From Neopestalotiopsis rosae (Eukaryota; Ascomycota; Sordariomycetes; Amphisphaeriales; Sporocadaceae): 64,000 nt of DNA. The stretch spans positions 1,178,001 to 1,242,000 of the forward strand of contig JALGAS010000006.1 in the NCBI GenBank assembly GCA_023078685.1, given 5' to 3'. The position numbers and the translations under genes were made by a program. The notes below the pieces were generated by a model. The model saw nothing but the letters and a program-made list of their open reading frames with translations, was not told where the DNA came from and did no database searches. Below, piece after piece: positions 44,954 to 56,879 of this stretch; within the stretch, counting starts at the first letter, position 1; every line of letters begins with the position of its first letter.

Positions 44954-47900
44954 GATTGCTGTGCAGTATTGTGTAACTGTCTCAATGTACTACAAAGCCC
45001 CTGCAACTAAGAGGGAACTGGGTACGAGATAGGGGATTGAGACGAGACTGAAGAGCAAGAAGGAAGGGGAAAAAAAAAAGAGACAATACAATATGGAGAG
45101 GCAGGGAGCATGTATATACTATTTTGTAGCTTCCCTACAGCAACGATACGAAAACCCGAAAACGGATAGAACCGGCCAAAGCAGTAGCAACATATTCACT
45201 CCTTAGACATTCTAGCAAGCATCGTTTTGGCATCTATGTCATTGTGGGTAACGGTTCTGGTCACTTGACTCGAGACGCGACGTACATTGGGATGCTCAAC
45301 TCGCGATAGTGGAGCCCCGGGCAGAGGAAATAGGACCGAAGTAGGAGCGCTTCTCCCACTGGGGCCCCAGCTACGAGAAGACCCAGCGCTGCACCATGCG
45401 CTCTGGTCTGGAGTGCGTGGGCTGGTGGGCTGGCCACGAAAAAAGAAAAGAGGCCGAGACGAAAAAAGTCTGTCTCCAGTCTCCAGAAAAGGACCTCTGG
45501 GACAAATCCAACCCACCTGGAGAATAATGGGCGCATCAACTGGACGGGGAAAGGACCGATTCCTAGACCTCCGCAGCTTGACAACATCAGATCAGCGCGA
45601 TTGGCAGACCAGAACCAACAAAAATGCGCGCCAAATCAATGCTCGCTGATAATCTGCAACATGATATAGCGATTAAAAAAGTTTGTCGCACAATATGGCA
45701 GTTGCCAAGTCGATCCGATCATGGTAGTTGATCAGACCAATCAGACAAATTGAGCCGCAAAGCAAACCAAGCAAAAAAAACGGCGAGGAATTGATCAATC
45801 AAGGAAAGCTTGGTAGCGGGAAAGGCGACGGGAGAGGCGCCCTGGGCCTTGGCTGACCGGGAAAAGAATTTGCCAATTGCCCAGTTTGCCCAGGCATGCC
45901 AATGAAATGTCGTCCATGCGCAGCGCCCAGGCTAGGTAGGGTTGGTAGGGCACCACCGTTTCCCATCTGCTGTGCCTTTTTTAGTGAGCGTAGAGCGTTA
46001 ATGCTCGCTTCTTTTCTCTCTGTCCTGCCAGGTGAAAACTAATAGTATGTAACACATGGCATGGCGTCGTCTTGGCAGCCGTCGTGCCGATGAATTACTA
46101 GATGCAGCCAAGAAACCCGACGGCGGATACAAGCCTGGAATTTTAGCAACAAGTCCTGCAGACTGCAAGCAACAAGCAACATAGCAGACCTGCATGTACG
46201 TAGCTGGTAGCAAGTAACTCAAGCTGTCAGGTCAGGCCTAAGTTAAAACTCAGGCCACCCACCCGCCCAGCCTGCCATGCACCCTCGTCCCGCGTCTGGT
46301 GCCTTGGTTTGTTTCCCTAGCAGAGAAATTTTTACAACTAACATCGTAGTCGCCCGGTTTACGTAGAGATCAATTTGATAGGCCATGAAACCGAAAATAA
46401 AATCAAGCAAACCCGTTCCTGGCAGGCTTGTAGCGCTATGCATAGCGCCCGCCTACCTACCAAAATGACTCGTATATTCCAGATTCCAGGAGTAGTCGTC
46501 TTACATACGACTTTTTTTCTTCCCCTTCCCATTCTCGCAGCAAAAGAAACAACGCCCATTTGACTTGACTAGACCCGCAACGTCCCACGGACAGACCGAG
46601 AAGACACCGGAACTAATGTCCCCAATGTCCCAAGCAACAAATCCCATCCCGCTTTTCAGTCTGGCAATTGTCTGGGCAGACCTCACTTTCAACATGGGCA
46701 TTGATGGGATGAGGGGCAGAATGGAAAATGCGGTACCAGCCCATCCAGACCAATCCCCCCCTCCCCCGTTTCATTATCGTGCGACCGCAAAAACGTCGTT
46801 GGTACTATTCCGTACTATCGTTACCTTTGTGGCCTTTGGGCAAAGTCTTGTGGCTTCGCAAAAACCCACCCATGCTCTTCCGCTTTTTCCTCCTCCCACC
46901 CCTTTCCCTGTCATGTCGTCCGGGAGAGGAGACGAGTGCCGTTGGTTTTGCGTGGGAAAAAAAAACCGGGCAAGACGGGATGAAGGGGGCACACGACCAG
47001 ATGACGTCGGCGGCAGAACAAGAAGTTGGAGGGCTGGCGCGGCCATCATGACTTATCTGACCATTTAACCATGCGTCTATCTTGCCTATCGCGCTGGCTA
47101 TCGCTAAACTCGCGGGCAAAGCGGGAAAGGAAGAGAGGCAAAAGAGAGACTCGATTCGGAGCGAAACGCTGGCTCTGACTGGTCGAGATTCAGGGGACAC
47201 GCTAGAACTCTTCTAGAACCCAGTCCGGCACCAGACAGGTCCAACTGGGAAGTCTCTTCGTTGATCTCTGCCGTTTCATGCTTACGTCGTCTGTGCCGTC
47301 CATGAGAAAAAAGAAAGAAAAAAGTCACGACAACGACGCGGCCCGGTCGGTTCTCACTGGCGTGCCCCCAGTCGATCGATTCGCTTAATCGCTGGGCTGA
47401 ACGAGTCCTTTGGACTTGGGCCAACTTGGGTAATTACAGGCGAATTGACCTTGAGTCGACATTTTATCGATCTAATTAACATGGCCCAAATCATGAAGAA
47501 TTCTTTCTGCCTTACAGAACTAAAATCCTTAGAATGAAGACAGTGGACTTTTGATGGGATTATTGATTATTAGGAGTCCAAGTGCCTCCCCCGACCTTTT
47601 GCGCTACCTGCGTGGTGCATTCACAGGTCCCATATCCCAGAGAAGCGATATTGTAATGATGGCGTGATAGAAATAACCTTTACCTGCAGGGGACAAAGCA
47701 GTACCCAGTAAAGACAATAAACGAGTCTTTTCGAGAGAATTAAGTCTCTCTGGTGCAACTGCTCTCGCTTTGACCTAGTACAACTGACATGTTTCTCTTG
47801 TCTTTACTATTTTTGACATACCAGCATTTTGCTTGGGTTCTAAAGATCATATGGTTGGTAAGCGGCCAAACCAGGCTTCCCCGCTTGCTTGATATCATCG

Positions 47901-48284
47901 ATCGAGTTGACCTGGTCTCCAAGATATGCATGGGGTAACTCTATTTTAGCGGCCAGTAACCAATGAAATGATTTCAACGGGAACGGCTCAGTACTATTAG
48001 TGACGATTCTAATGCACCATTTTGAGTTCACAAGCGTCGATATCTCCGTCTTCTGCACAATCCTGCTCCATGTGGGACAGGCACAAGTGGAACTCGAGAT
48101 AAACCGGCAGCCGGGAAACAAATGTATCTTCTTCTAGCAAAAGGTGCTCGGCATTTATACTAGTATGTAGAGTATCCTTGTCATCTGCACATGCCTACTT
48201 GAATGTTGTCGTGTCAATAACAGACCAATCTTGCAAAAACTTGCACCAAGACCAAATGACCAATGATTGCCTTGTAAAACATGT
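44954..48284. other. 3.3-kb region upstream of the sugar transporter
   Basis: A TATATA-like element at about 45113 lies roughly 160 bp before the transporter ATG, after a poly-A run (45069-45081). The long upstream region could carry distal regulation. The open frames (for example 46565-47068 and 47840-48121) lack ATG starts or domain signals and are not called as genes. Confidence 0.45.
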
Positions 48285-50010
48285 CTAGATGACAAGAGGA
48301 TTGGCCTCAAGTCCACTGACAAGATATCCTCCGTAACCATCGCCTCCTGCTGCGATTTCTGCCTCGCGACTCCATCCTGCCTTCTTGAGCAGGTATCTAC
48401 CTCTGAGCCACAAGCGGATGCAGGTGTCAATAGGCTTCATCTGCTTAGATTCATAGGGGACCAGCTTTGAGAACCCCATGTTGAAAGATGTCACTGTGCA
48501 GCCGCACATGAGTCCGGGAATCATATCCTGGCGCTCAAAATCCTTGCTGACAATGTCCAGATGACGGTGCTCCTCGCGCATACCGGCACTCAGATCTGCT
48601 GCTTGAATACGTCGCGGATCGGCTTCAGGGCCCATCGGCAGCTTTGCGATATGAGGCGGGCAGTTCTCGCAGAGACCGTGGGCGTAGCCTATGTCTCGGA
48701 AAAACCAGACCTGACTCTTCGGAAGAAACATGCTTACACTGAGAGTGTGGATGGGGGCATCACCGTATCGCTCGTAAAAGAATCCGCCTGCGTGATCTAG
48801 GTAATCGAAATAGGCGCGGTGTTGCTTGCCGCGGAAGAATGCGAGAGAACCAATCTCAAAGTTGGAGTAGAATTGGCAATTATTGTACTGGGTACCGGAC
48901 GTCGCGTGATAACCAACCCCAGAACGAACCATTCGGTCAGGTTCATTGGTTTCGTGAAGCAGCCAGCGCATGTCTGCCTTTGGGTGGACCAAGTTCGCAT
49001 TGTTCTTCTTGAACATCTGAGTGCGCTCCCAGAGGGATGGAAAGGATCGGGCGTCGTCGAGGATGGCCATGTTAAATCCATAAGCCATATTGTTATCCTG
49101 CATGAATCTAAAGACATCATAGCTGATGTCGCAGGTATATTGGACCTGACGCTCACGTGATTAGCAACAAGATCATATTCACCCACTGAAACATTCACAG
49201 ATTTCTACTCACATCAGGCTCAACGCGCCAGTACCAGTCATAGCCGAGCAGGCGGTCCTCCAGTGCAAAAAGACCGGAGTTCCATCGACACATCTTGTGG
49301 TAGCTTTTGAGCCAGGCTTTACCGACACCAATGCCGCCCTGGAACTCTCGACCCACGTTGAAACGCGACTCGTCAATCCACTTGGGGACCTCCCAGTGCT
49401 CAGCCTTGATCTGCTCGAAGTAAACGGTCGACGAAGTTGCGTTTGTAACCGCAGACTTGAAGTCGTCAGAAAAGGGCTCGTCGTTGAACAAGACCCAGTC
49501 ATACTTGTGCATCTTGCGACTGTTGAAGCGGGCTTCAACCTGCAAAATGGAGTGCACCATACCGTCTCTCTCAGAGTTACGGACCAGAGCAATTAAGGCT
49601 GCCTTGGGTCTGTCAGCGACGAGTGCCTGAAGACGCTCTGCTGGCATGGTCCAAAGTGGCTGGTTATAGCTATGCTCCTGCAGCCAGAGGACAGGCGACT
49701 TCTCTGTGTTATCGCCAGGGACAGCATCAACGACGGGGACAGGCGGAAGGTATCGGTATGGCGTAGCGAGAGCCTTATCGCTCTCCAGTCCGACCAACTT
49801 GATCGAAGGAGACACAAGGACAAGAAACAAGAAACAGGCGGCGGAGATGGCGGCGAGCTGAGCCATACGGACAACGTTGAGGGGACTGTAAACAATATTG
49901 CACCGTTTAACAAAGATTTCAGGGTATGCTGTACGGGAATCGACTCACCGAAAACCGCTGCGACGCAGCAGCGGTCGAACATTGTCCGACCAGAGATGGA
50001 AGCTCGCCAT
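48285..50010 (-). CDS. GT15 alpha-1,2-mannosyltransferase (KRE2/MNT1/KTR family)
   Basis: Exons 50010-49949, 49885-49213 and 49145-48285 (introns 63 and 67 bp) join in frame to 531 aa. A short cytoplasmic tail ending in RRSGFRPLNVVR precedes one membrane anchor at about 28-46, giving a type II Golgi protein. The catalytic domain shows ALIALVRNSERDGMVHSILQVEARFN, YDWVLFNDEPFSDDF, YDWYWRVEPDVQYTCDI (completed across intron 2), MAYGFNMAI and GSLAFFRGKQHRAYFDYLDHAGGFFYERYGDAPIHTL, where key acidic and aromatic residues of GT15 lie. These enzymes use GDP-mannose and Mn2+ to extend O- and N-linked mannans. It differs in family from the GT69 enzyme at 24652, so the two act on different linkages. Confidence 0.93.
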
Positions 50011-51324
50011 CTTGTGGCTCTTTGATCGACCAGTGCTGTTGTGTAAGGGATTCGAGCTTCAAAACAGAGGAAAGGGCGATGGGATGAATAAGAAAGAGAT
50101 CGATGAACTGTCGCGACTAAGAACGATGGGACCAAACCGCAGATTGAACTTCCTCGACTATTCAGCTTTTGAGAGGTGGTTGTTGTAGTTGTTGGAACGC
50201 AGATCAGCAGCGGGAAGAGTTGAACTTCTTGTCGTTTCGCAAAATCACCGAGTGAAGCGGAAAGGCGAGAGAAACTAGCGTCACTGAACAAACGAGACCG
50301 AGAGAAAAGACGCGAAGAAAAAAAAAATGCTGTCGTGCTTTGATGGTCACTGGGACAAACGGCGCTGGATGGGCAAACAAGTGTTTGGCCAGAGGGGGGT
50401 GAGTGACGAGCTGCCTGAAAAGACTGTCCACTGGACAACAATCGGCGGGGTTTCAATGAAGATGAAGGAGCTCGGATTGTTTGAGATCTACGTGACTGCC
50501 TTTCCGTTGAGTAGAGCTTTCACAAGGCAGGCGACGTAGCTCTTGCACAGAGTTGTGTGACGGCTTACAGTGCAAGAGTTCTAGCAGAGGCGAAAGACTT
50601 TTGTGATTATCGACTTTTGTTTCATGCATCGAACATTCATCTAAGTCGGTGAAAACTAATACCTTCACGTGGCTCACGTTTGGGAATAATTCTCTTGTCC
50701 ATCGCGACTTCTACAACTGAGGCAGCCAGGACCTCTTGACATTTCAAGCGCCCAGCTGAGCGACTGCCAAAACACCATAGCAGGCAGGTGGCGAAGCTGT
50801 TGCTGTTGATACAAGAAAGACATCTTCAATGGCGGGGTAGCTGTAGTGCCCCGCGGTCATCCCAAGTCTGACTGTGTCGTTGGTCTTGTATAGTCTGGTA
50901 CTTTCTTACTGATAGATGAACTTTCTTCTTATGACAGATGCTTGTTCTACGAAGAACAAGATGGACACCATATTCAACCCAAGGCAGGAAAGAACGACAT
51001 CGAAGAATTGTATCGAAGAATAGCATCGAAGAATTATAACGAAGAATAGTATCGGAAATGGCATCAAGGAATCCACGAACAGACATTGAGAAGAAGAGGC
51101 AAATGTTCATGATGCATTCTCAAACAAGAAGTGATCTTGATATCATCCAAAGACCGGGCCCATGCTTCGGTCGATAGGTACAAATGAGAAAGACGTACAA
51201 ACATACATACAATACAGTGATGTCAGACCAAAGCAATGCCATTGGTATCGCCAAAGACGAATGAACCCCTTTTCACAAGCCGTCAACGCCATACGCCCAT
51301 CATACTACAAAAAGTGGCATGTAA
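50011..51324. other. 1.3-kb intergenic region with a 13-bp minisatellite
   Basis: Promoter of the GT15 gene and 3' flank of HIR1. It includes the minisatellite at 50998-51049. No gene is visible. Confidence 0.5.
50998..51049 (+). repeat. 13-bp minisatellite, four units
   Basis: Four consecutive 13-bp units (51 kb region) share the core CGAAGAAT with flanking variation: CATCGAAGAATTG, TATCGAAGAATAG, CATCGAAGAATTA and TAACGAAGAATAG. A degenerate fifth unit follows. Imperfect copies in a non-coding stretch between the GT15 and HIR1 genes. Confidence 0.85.
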
Positions 51325-54300
51325 TCATGATTCCACAACCATTTCATCGCTGTTGTCCTCCTCTTCTAGTGTCAAGTCCAACACGCGAGCATACTGCACA
51401 GTGAGTCTTTGCAGTTCCCTGAATTTGCCTGTATGGAGTGTTAGTATTGCGGGTACTGTGTGTGCTCAAGACTTGTGTAAACTTACCCAATATCATTACC
51501 ACACCTTTCAACAATTCTTTTCGGTCCCATCCACAGATTTGTTCGTCTGCGCTGAACCAGCCCTTTCCTTGTTCATCACCGCCATCCTTGTCCTGTAGAA
51601 TGCCGCCAAGAAGACTGTTGAGTAGTTCCTCGACCTTGCCTCTCGATCCCTCGGCACCAATTCGCTTGGCGTACATGAAAAGATATAGTCTGAACTCGTC
51701 CTTTGCGCCAAGCTGCAAGGCGCCAGCCATTCGATTCTCAAGATGTGCGATGCTAACACTGGATTCAAAGGTCTCAAAGCCATCTTTCGAAAGCAATTGC
51801 TTGATGATTCGCTGAAGTGTATAAGCTCGGCCCTTAAGCAAGAACTCATTAGTGGTATGACGCTCCAGGTATGGGATAATGCCAGCTGACACCAGGGTTT
51901 CGTCGCTCTTGCTGTTCTTGGCTGTTGTTGGCCCGACCGCCGTCGACTGCAGCGCGCCTACTGAGGAATCATTACTGTTCCAATACTGGCTGCCAACAGC
52001 CCACCAGGCTTCAGACAGTCGCTGCCAGGAATACATATCAGGAGAATAGTAGTATCCATCTCCATTAGTAAGCGTGACTATAATATGACCATTTGAGTTC
52101 AGTTGAGCCGAAGTAACACCTGGTCCTGGCATGGCTGCGTGTGGCTGGAGTGACGTCGTGGCAATCTCCAGCACAGGAGATAAAGACACGGGCGGGTGTG
52201 GTGATGACAGGGTCTTGATGTTCCATACATAGCATTGACCAACAGCCGTAATGCAAAGCAACCACCAATTTCTGCACTCGAGTATCACTGGCTGAGATTC
52301 GAGGGCTATAGCATTGATCAATCGACGGCCAGCTGGTGTCCATGTGTATAGACTGCCATCCTCGCATGCGGCAGACCAAAAGTTCTTATTGCCAGTGACA
52401 AGGATGGTCGCCCGGGGGAGGAAGTCCTGCCAGAGGACAGCCCCACGCTTCGAGACTGTAATTTGGGACGGGTCTCTATGAGAGTGGGGATTCTTTGCTT
52501 CGAGAATAGTGTTTTCCGGGAGTTTCGAGGCTTCCTCTAGTGTGGTGTCCTCTTGCAAGACCCCTCTTTCAAGGGGTCTGATGATATGGGAGCGTATCTT
52601 GGGTACAGCCAGACGAAGCTGGGAGATGGCGATGGAGGGATTTGTAACGGCTGGTCGTAAGAACTCTGGGGTAGGAACGATGCCATTACGCAAAGGCTCC
52701 AGTGCGGCAGGTTCGAGTCCACCTGCGCCGTTTTCTAGAATAGGACGGGGTCCCGACGCCGGTCTTTTACCAGCGTGCTCGTCGTCTTCGTCGTCGACAA
52801 CAACAGCTTTACGCTTGTTGCCCAGAAGCATAGATGCCAATCCTCCCTCTGGCAAACCATCGTAGGGCTTGGAGAGATCGAGAATTGTCTGTGGTGCTTC
52901 ATTCTGTGCAGCCTTGGTGGCACTGGAACCGACTAGCTGTGTCTGAGGCAATGATGATTGTCCGGTTCCTGATGAAGAGATAAGCATAGGTGCAACCCTC
53001 TTTTTTCCGTCTTTGGTAATTGTGACCCGTGACTTCAAGTCGTTGACTCTTTGCACATTCTTTTCGGCGGTTTCTTGTGCTGGGGTGGCCTCTGTTTCCT
53101 TATCCTTCTCTTTCTCCTTCTCAGAATCCTTAGAAGCTTCTGCCGAAAGCTGTCCATTCGGCGTGGGCGCGTTATTTGGCGTTGCTGTACCTGTCGCGGT
53201 GCCTGTCTTGACGCCGTTTGTTGCTGGAGCAAGGTCCTTGGAAACAGAATGGTGATCACCCATCAGAGCACCCATCCGGTCCTCGGCACCTCGTCTTTCA
53301 CCTTCCTTGGCGTGAGTCTCCAATAGCAGTCCATCAACGTCTTCGGCAATGCCCATTGCCTTTCTCGAGGCGCCGTACTTGGACAAGGCCTTGTCCGTTT
53401 CTTCCAAATTGGCTACCCAGCCCAGTTCACCCGTCTCAAATCTGGCGCAAACAATGCTGCCATCTAGACTGGCAGCGAACAGTGTCTGGCCATCAGGTGT
53501 CCATGCCAGATCTGAAATAGACTTTGCAGCCAAGTCTTGCAACACTACTACTGGTCGAGACGAATTCGTATTCCAGATACTCAGCGTTTTGTCCTGGCCT
53601 GCTGATGCTATCACAGTCACGAGCGCACCGCTAGTATGCCCATTGGATGCACTGCTCTCGACAGGCTTCTCCGTATGAAACAGGCGCGGAGAGAACATAC
53701 AGACCTCTGTAGGACCCTCGTGGCCAATCAAGTTAATCTCGCTATCCCACCTCGAGCGCTCAATGATAGCAACGGAACTGACAGGGCCATTGACAGCATT
53801 GGCAGCAGCGATGTGGTTACCGTCGGGAGACCACGAGCACCGTCTGAAATAAGTTGTCAATGGCGAAGACTTGAAGGGGGCGCTAATGGTGGTCTCCAGC
53901 TGGAAGTTATTGATCATATCATGCTGGGTCGCGTTTGCAGCCGGTGAGGTAAATCGGAATATTTTGATCGTTCTGTCGTCGCTGGCGGTTGCAAAGAATT
54001 TGTTGGCTGGGTCGAATGTGATGCCCTTGACGTGGCTCTGGTGGCCAGAGAGCACCTTCAGCTTCTCAAAAGTGTGTCCAGACCATACGACAATCTTGGA
54101 GTCAAGACCAACGGAAACAAGAATGGAGCCATCGTGGGCCCAGGCAAGATCCTGGACGTCGTTCTCATGGCCTACCAAACGCTTTGAAGTCTTCCAGTTC
54201 TCGACTGGTGGAGGCTCGTTGCTGCCGAGAGCCACGACAGCAGGCGCGCCCTTTTCGAGTTGGTATATACAGATAATCTTGTCATCGGCGCCGGACGCGA

Positions 54301-54708
54301 GGTAACGGCCGTTGGGGGAGAAGCGAACGGAGTGGATCGTGCCGAGGTGGTGGCTCATGTGACATAATTGCTTCGGTTTCGTAAAGGTGCGATCGTGCGC
54401 ATTGTAGACGGCTTCAGTATCCCAAATTCGGACGTGTCCATCTGCAACAGGAGCATCAATACGTGAGACCTTGAACGGGCCATGTTAGGAATATGTATAC
54501 CTCCACCTGCCGTAGCCAGCCTCTTTCCATCGGGCGAGACGTGACAGCTGTACACCTCAAAGTCCTTCTGCTCGCCTGTCGCAACAAGTTAGCCAGCCAG
54601 TCAGCCAGTCGGTTGATCAAGTGCATCGCAGGACAATAAAAATCCGCGGAATGCATCAATGGCAATCGTACCTTGATGGCTCAGCCATGATGGCTTGATG
54701 AGATGCAT
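51325..54708 (-). CDS. HIR1: HIR1/HIRA histone chaperone subunit, WD-repeat protein
   Basis: Exons 54708-54672, 54575-54501, 54441-51487 and 51428-51325 join in frame to 1056 aa. The N-terminus MHLIKPSWLSHQGEQKDFEV is the expected HIR1 start and is only formed by joining the two tiny first exons. At least six WD40 repeats follow (for example DGHVRIWD, DDKIICIYQ, DSKIVVWS, DDRTIKIFRF, DKTLSIWN). A Ser/Thr/Lys-rich linker contains the B domain (VTITKDGKKRVAPMLIS), which contacts the Asf1 chaperone in known homologues, and the C-terminal HIRA domain completes the protein. HIR represses histone genes outside S phase and deposits H3-H4 independently of replication in the nucleus. The last intron joins the C-terminal REL.RLTVQYARVLD. 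Confidence 0.94.
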
Positions 54709-55412
54709 CGTGAGTTGGGAAGCTGCCGAGCTTGTCGCATTCCGGCCTTCTCGAGCATCGGTTGGTAAAGAACCGTGAGTTGGATGTCTTTGCTTTCTTA
54801 CAATGAAGCGCGCTTGCGCCAAAAGTCAAGTCGCGACGCGGACCGAGCTCCAACTCGCCCAGCTTGGGGCCTTAATTAGTGGGTAAGCGAGAGCTCCAGT
54901 GCTTTGAGTGGCTATGAGTGGGTGACTTTACTGTCCCCAAGTCTCAGGCGCCATGTCCCTGAACTTTGAAGGGCCCACCCAGACCATTGGGGGACTTCCG
55001 GTCCGGAATAAAGAACAAACCGACTTGACTTGAACTGCCAAGGCCCGGTGAACCTAAGGTTAGGGACCTCGACAGCCGGGCAACTCTAGATACCTGACAT
55101 TAACTACCCTGGCCATCCATCTACAGCCAGTACTCCGCCAAGAGGAGATTGTGTGAATATGGATTGCAGCAACATTTTGACCTTCACTGTTCAGTTTACG
55201 GATCCGATAATGCCTTTCAACCACTTCATCTGCCGAATATTCCTTTATGCACACCTTCATTCACACTTGAACTCTGCTTGGCCTATTCCGCCCATCTACT
55301 CCAGTCGCAATAAGGTCACGTCTGGTTTATACGAACTTAATCGTAAGGTCCTGACGGAAAGCTTCAAATGACCGCGGTCATTCAAACTTTGTTCTATCTT
55401 GCATACTTACTT

Positions 55413-55482
55413 CGGATATCCCGCCCTATCAGCATGAGAACCCAAGCCGGATATCCCGCCCTATCAGCATGAGAACCCAAGC
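55413..55482 (+). repeat. exact 35-bp tandem duplication
   Basis: Two back-to-back, identical 35-bp copies (55413-55447 and 55448-55482). A short partial third match follows at 55483. The identity implies a recent slippage or recombination event. Confidence 0.95.
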
Positions 55483-56757
55483 TGGTTATCCAAATGACTA
55501 TATTCAAATGATCAGTCCGGTTTTATCCTCTCAACGGTCCTCCGAAAGCTTTTGTTGCAATGCACAAGTGTGTTTCCCGTGCGACCTACCAGCTCGCTCA
55601 AACAACCACTGCATCAAAACATTTGACCAGATCCCGAGATCTTTTCCAGACTAGATTTGTACTAATTGGCATTCTTATACGAAAACTGCACAGCGTCGAT
55701 GTTCAGACAAGCTTCAAGAGTCGCTTGGCTTTCCTCTGCAAACTACTGGTATTTATAAACTACCATCATATCGCTTGATCTGCAACCAATGGCGGTCCAA
55801 TCGGCACTAGATTGCCGCGTCTCCTGTGGGGATACCAAGACTTTGGTCAATGGGCCATTATAGTGCATCTACACGCCATTTCAAGGGTCTTGAACGTGAT
55901 CGCAAAGGCCTGTTCAATATGCGCGCTATTCTGCCGTTCAAGCTTCAAATACGATTCCATTGGTAATATTATCCATATATAATAACGCGATTCCGATCCT
56001 TTCTTTCTAATTGTACCACCATCTTCAACGAAAAGCTGCAAGTATTCTGGCACATACTGCCGAGCCGAGGACCAAGGGAGAAGACCATGCAATCGCCACA
56101 GCTCACGTTGCATGGCAGGGGAACGGGCCCTCCGATGGTTGATATCTTTGGAGACGTTATCATCGCAATCGTGTTTCCGAACAATGTTCCAGCTCGGCCG
56201 TTTTATTTAGCCCATCCACCGTACAGACAGTCGCTCTGCTGAGTGCTCCATATTATGGTCGCTGCGCGGTCCCAAAGTTAAGTCTATGGCTCCTGGGGAA
56301 GATAAGAGTTGCCCCCACTCCTGACCGGGACTTACACCTAGCATTAAGATGCCCATTCATACACACGCGGCAAATGCTAGAGAATAGATGGGCGACCAGC
56401 TAAAAGAGGTATTTGGCCAACCGATCTGTTGAGAAATGTAGCATCGCCCAGCGAACTTCTCTCGCGTGCCGGTAGACTCTTCGTGGGATTAATTTACTGA
56501 AACATTCATGCTGGCTCCTAGTCGAGTGCCGGCCCGCTCCTCGTCCCGTTGGTTGAACCAAGCCAATATGAAAAGAGATAAGGCTAGATGTCGTGCTGGT
56601 CGGCGTCGTAACACCGTGGGTCTTTTCCGACAACCTGGTTCAACCACTACAGGGACTATAGAAGCGATGATAATGTGAGCGGCGAATGCCTGCCGACGAA
56701 TTACTGTACGTGCCCATGTTTGAATCTGTGGGTCATGGTCGTAGTAGCCATGTCGAT

Positions 56758-56763
56758 TATATA
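56758..56763 (+). promoter_or_regulatory. TATA-like element of the OPT gene
   Basis: TATATA, 122 bp before the start at 56880. Confidence 0.4.
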
Positions 56764-56879
56764 CCACACTGCACTCCCCATACAATATGGCGATCACTTT
56801 GCCGCTTGTCTGTCTACTCCAACTTTTCTACTCTTGAGCGATCTGTTCACCCAGTTGTCGCGTGTCAGGCTTAGCTGTC

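Larger units (their letters stand above)
54709..56879. other. 2.2-kb intergenic region with a 35-bp tandem duplication
   Basis: Divergent promoters of HIR1 and the OPT transporter. It holds the exact tandem repeat at 55413-55482 and a TATA-like box before the OPT start. No gene is visible. Confidence 0.5.

Noticed and set aside
46565..47068. 167-codon frame upstream of the transporter
   Set aside because: No ATG at the start, low-complexity Pro/Arg composition, no domain.
47840..48121. 94-codon frame on the minus strand downstream of GT15
   Set aside because: No ATG start and no recognisable domain; looks partly protein-like but too weak to call.
49593..50456. 287-codon frame overlapping the GT15 exons 1-2 in another frame
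   Set aside because: Rich in Ser/Arg/Leu, spans the GT15 promoter, intron and coding exon, no motifs; the GT15 frame is the real one.
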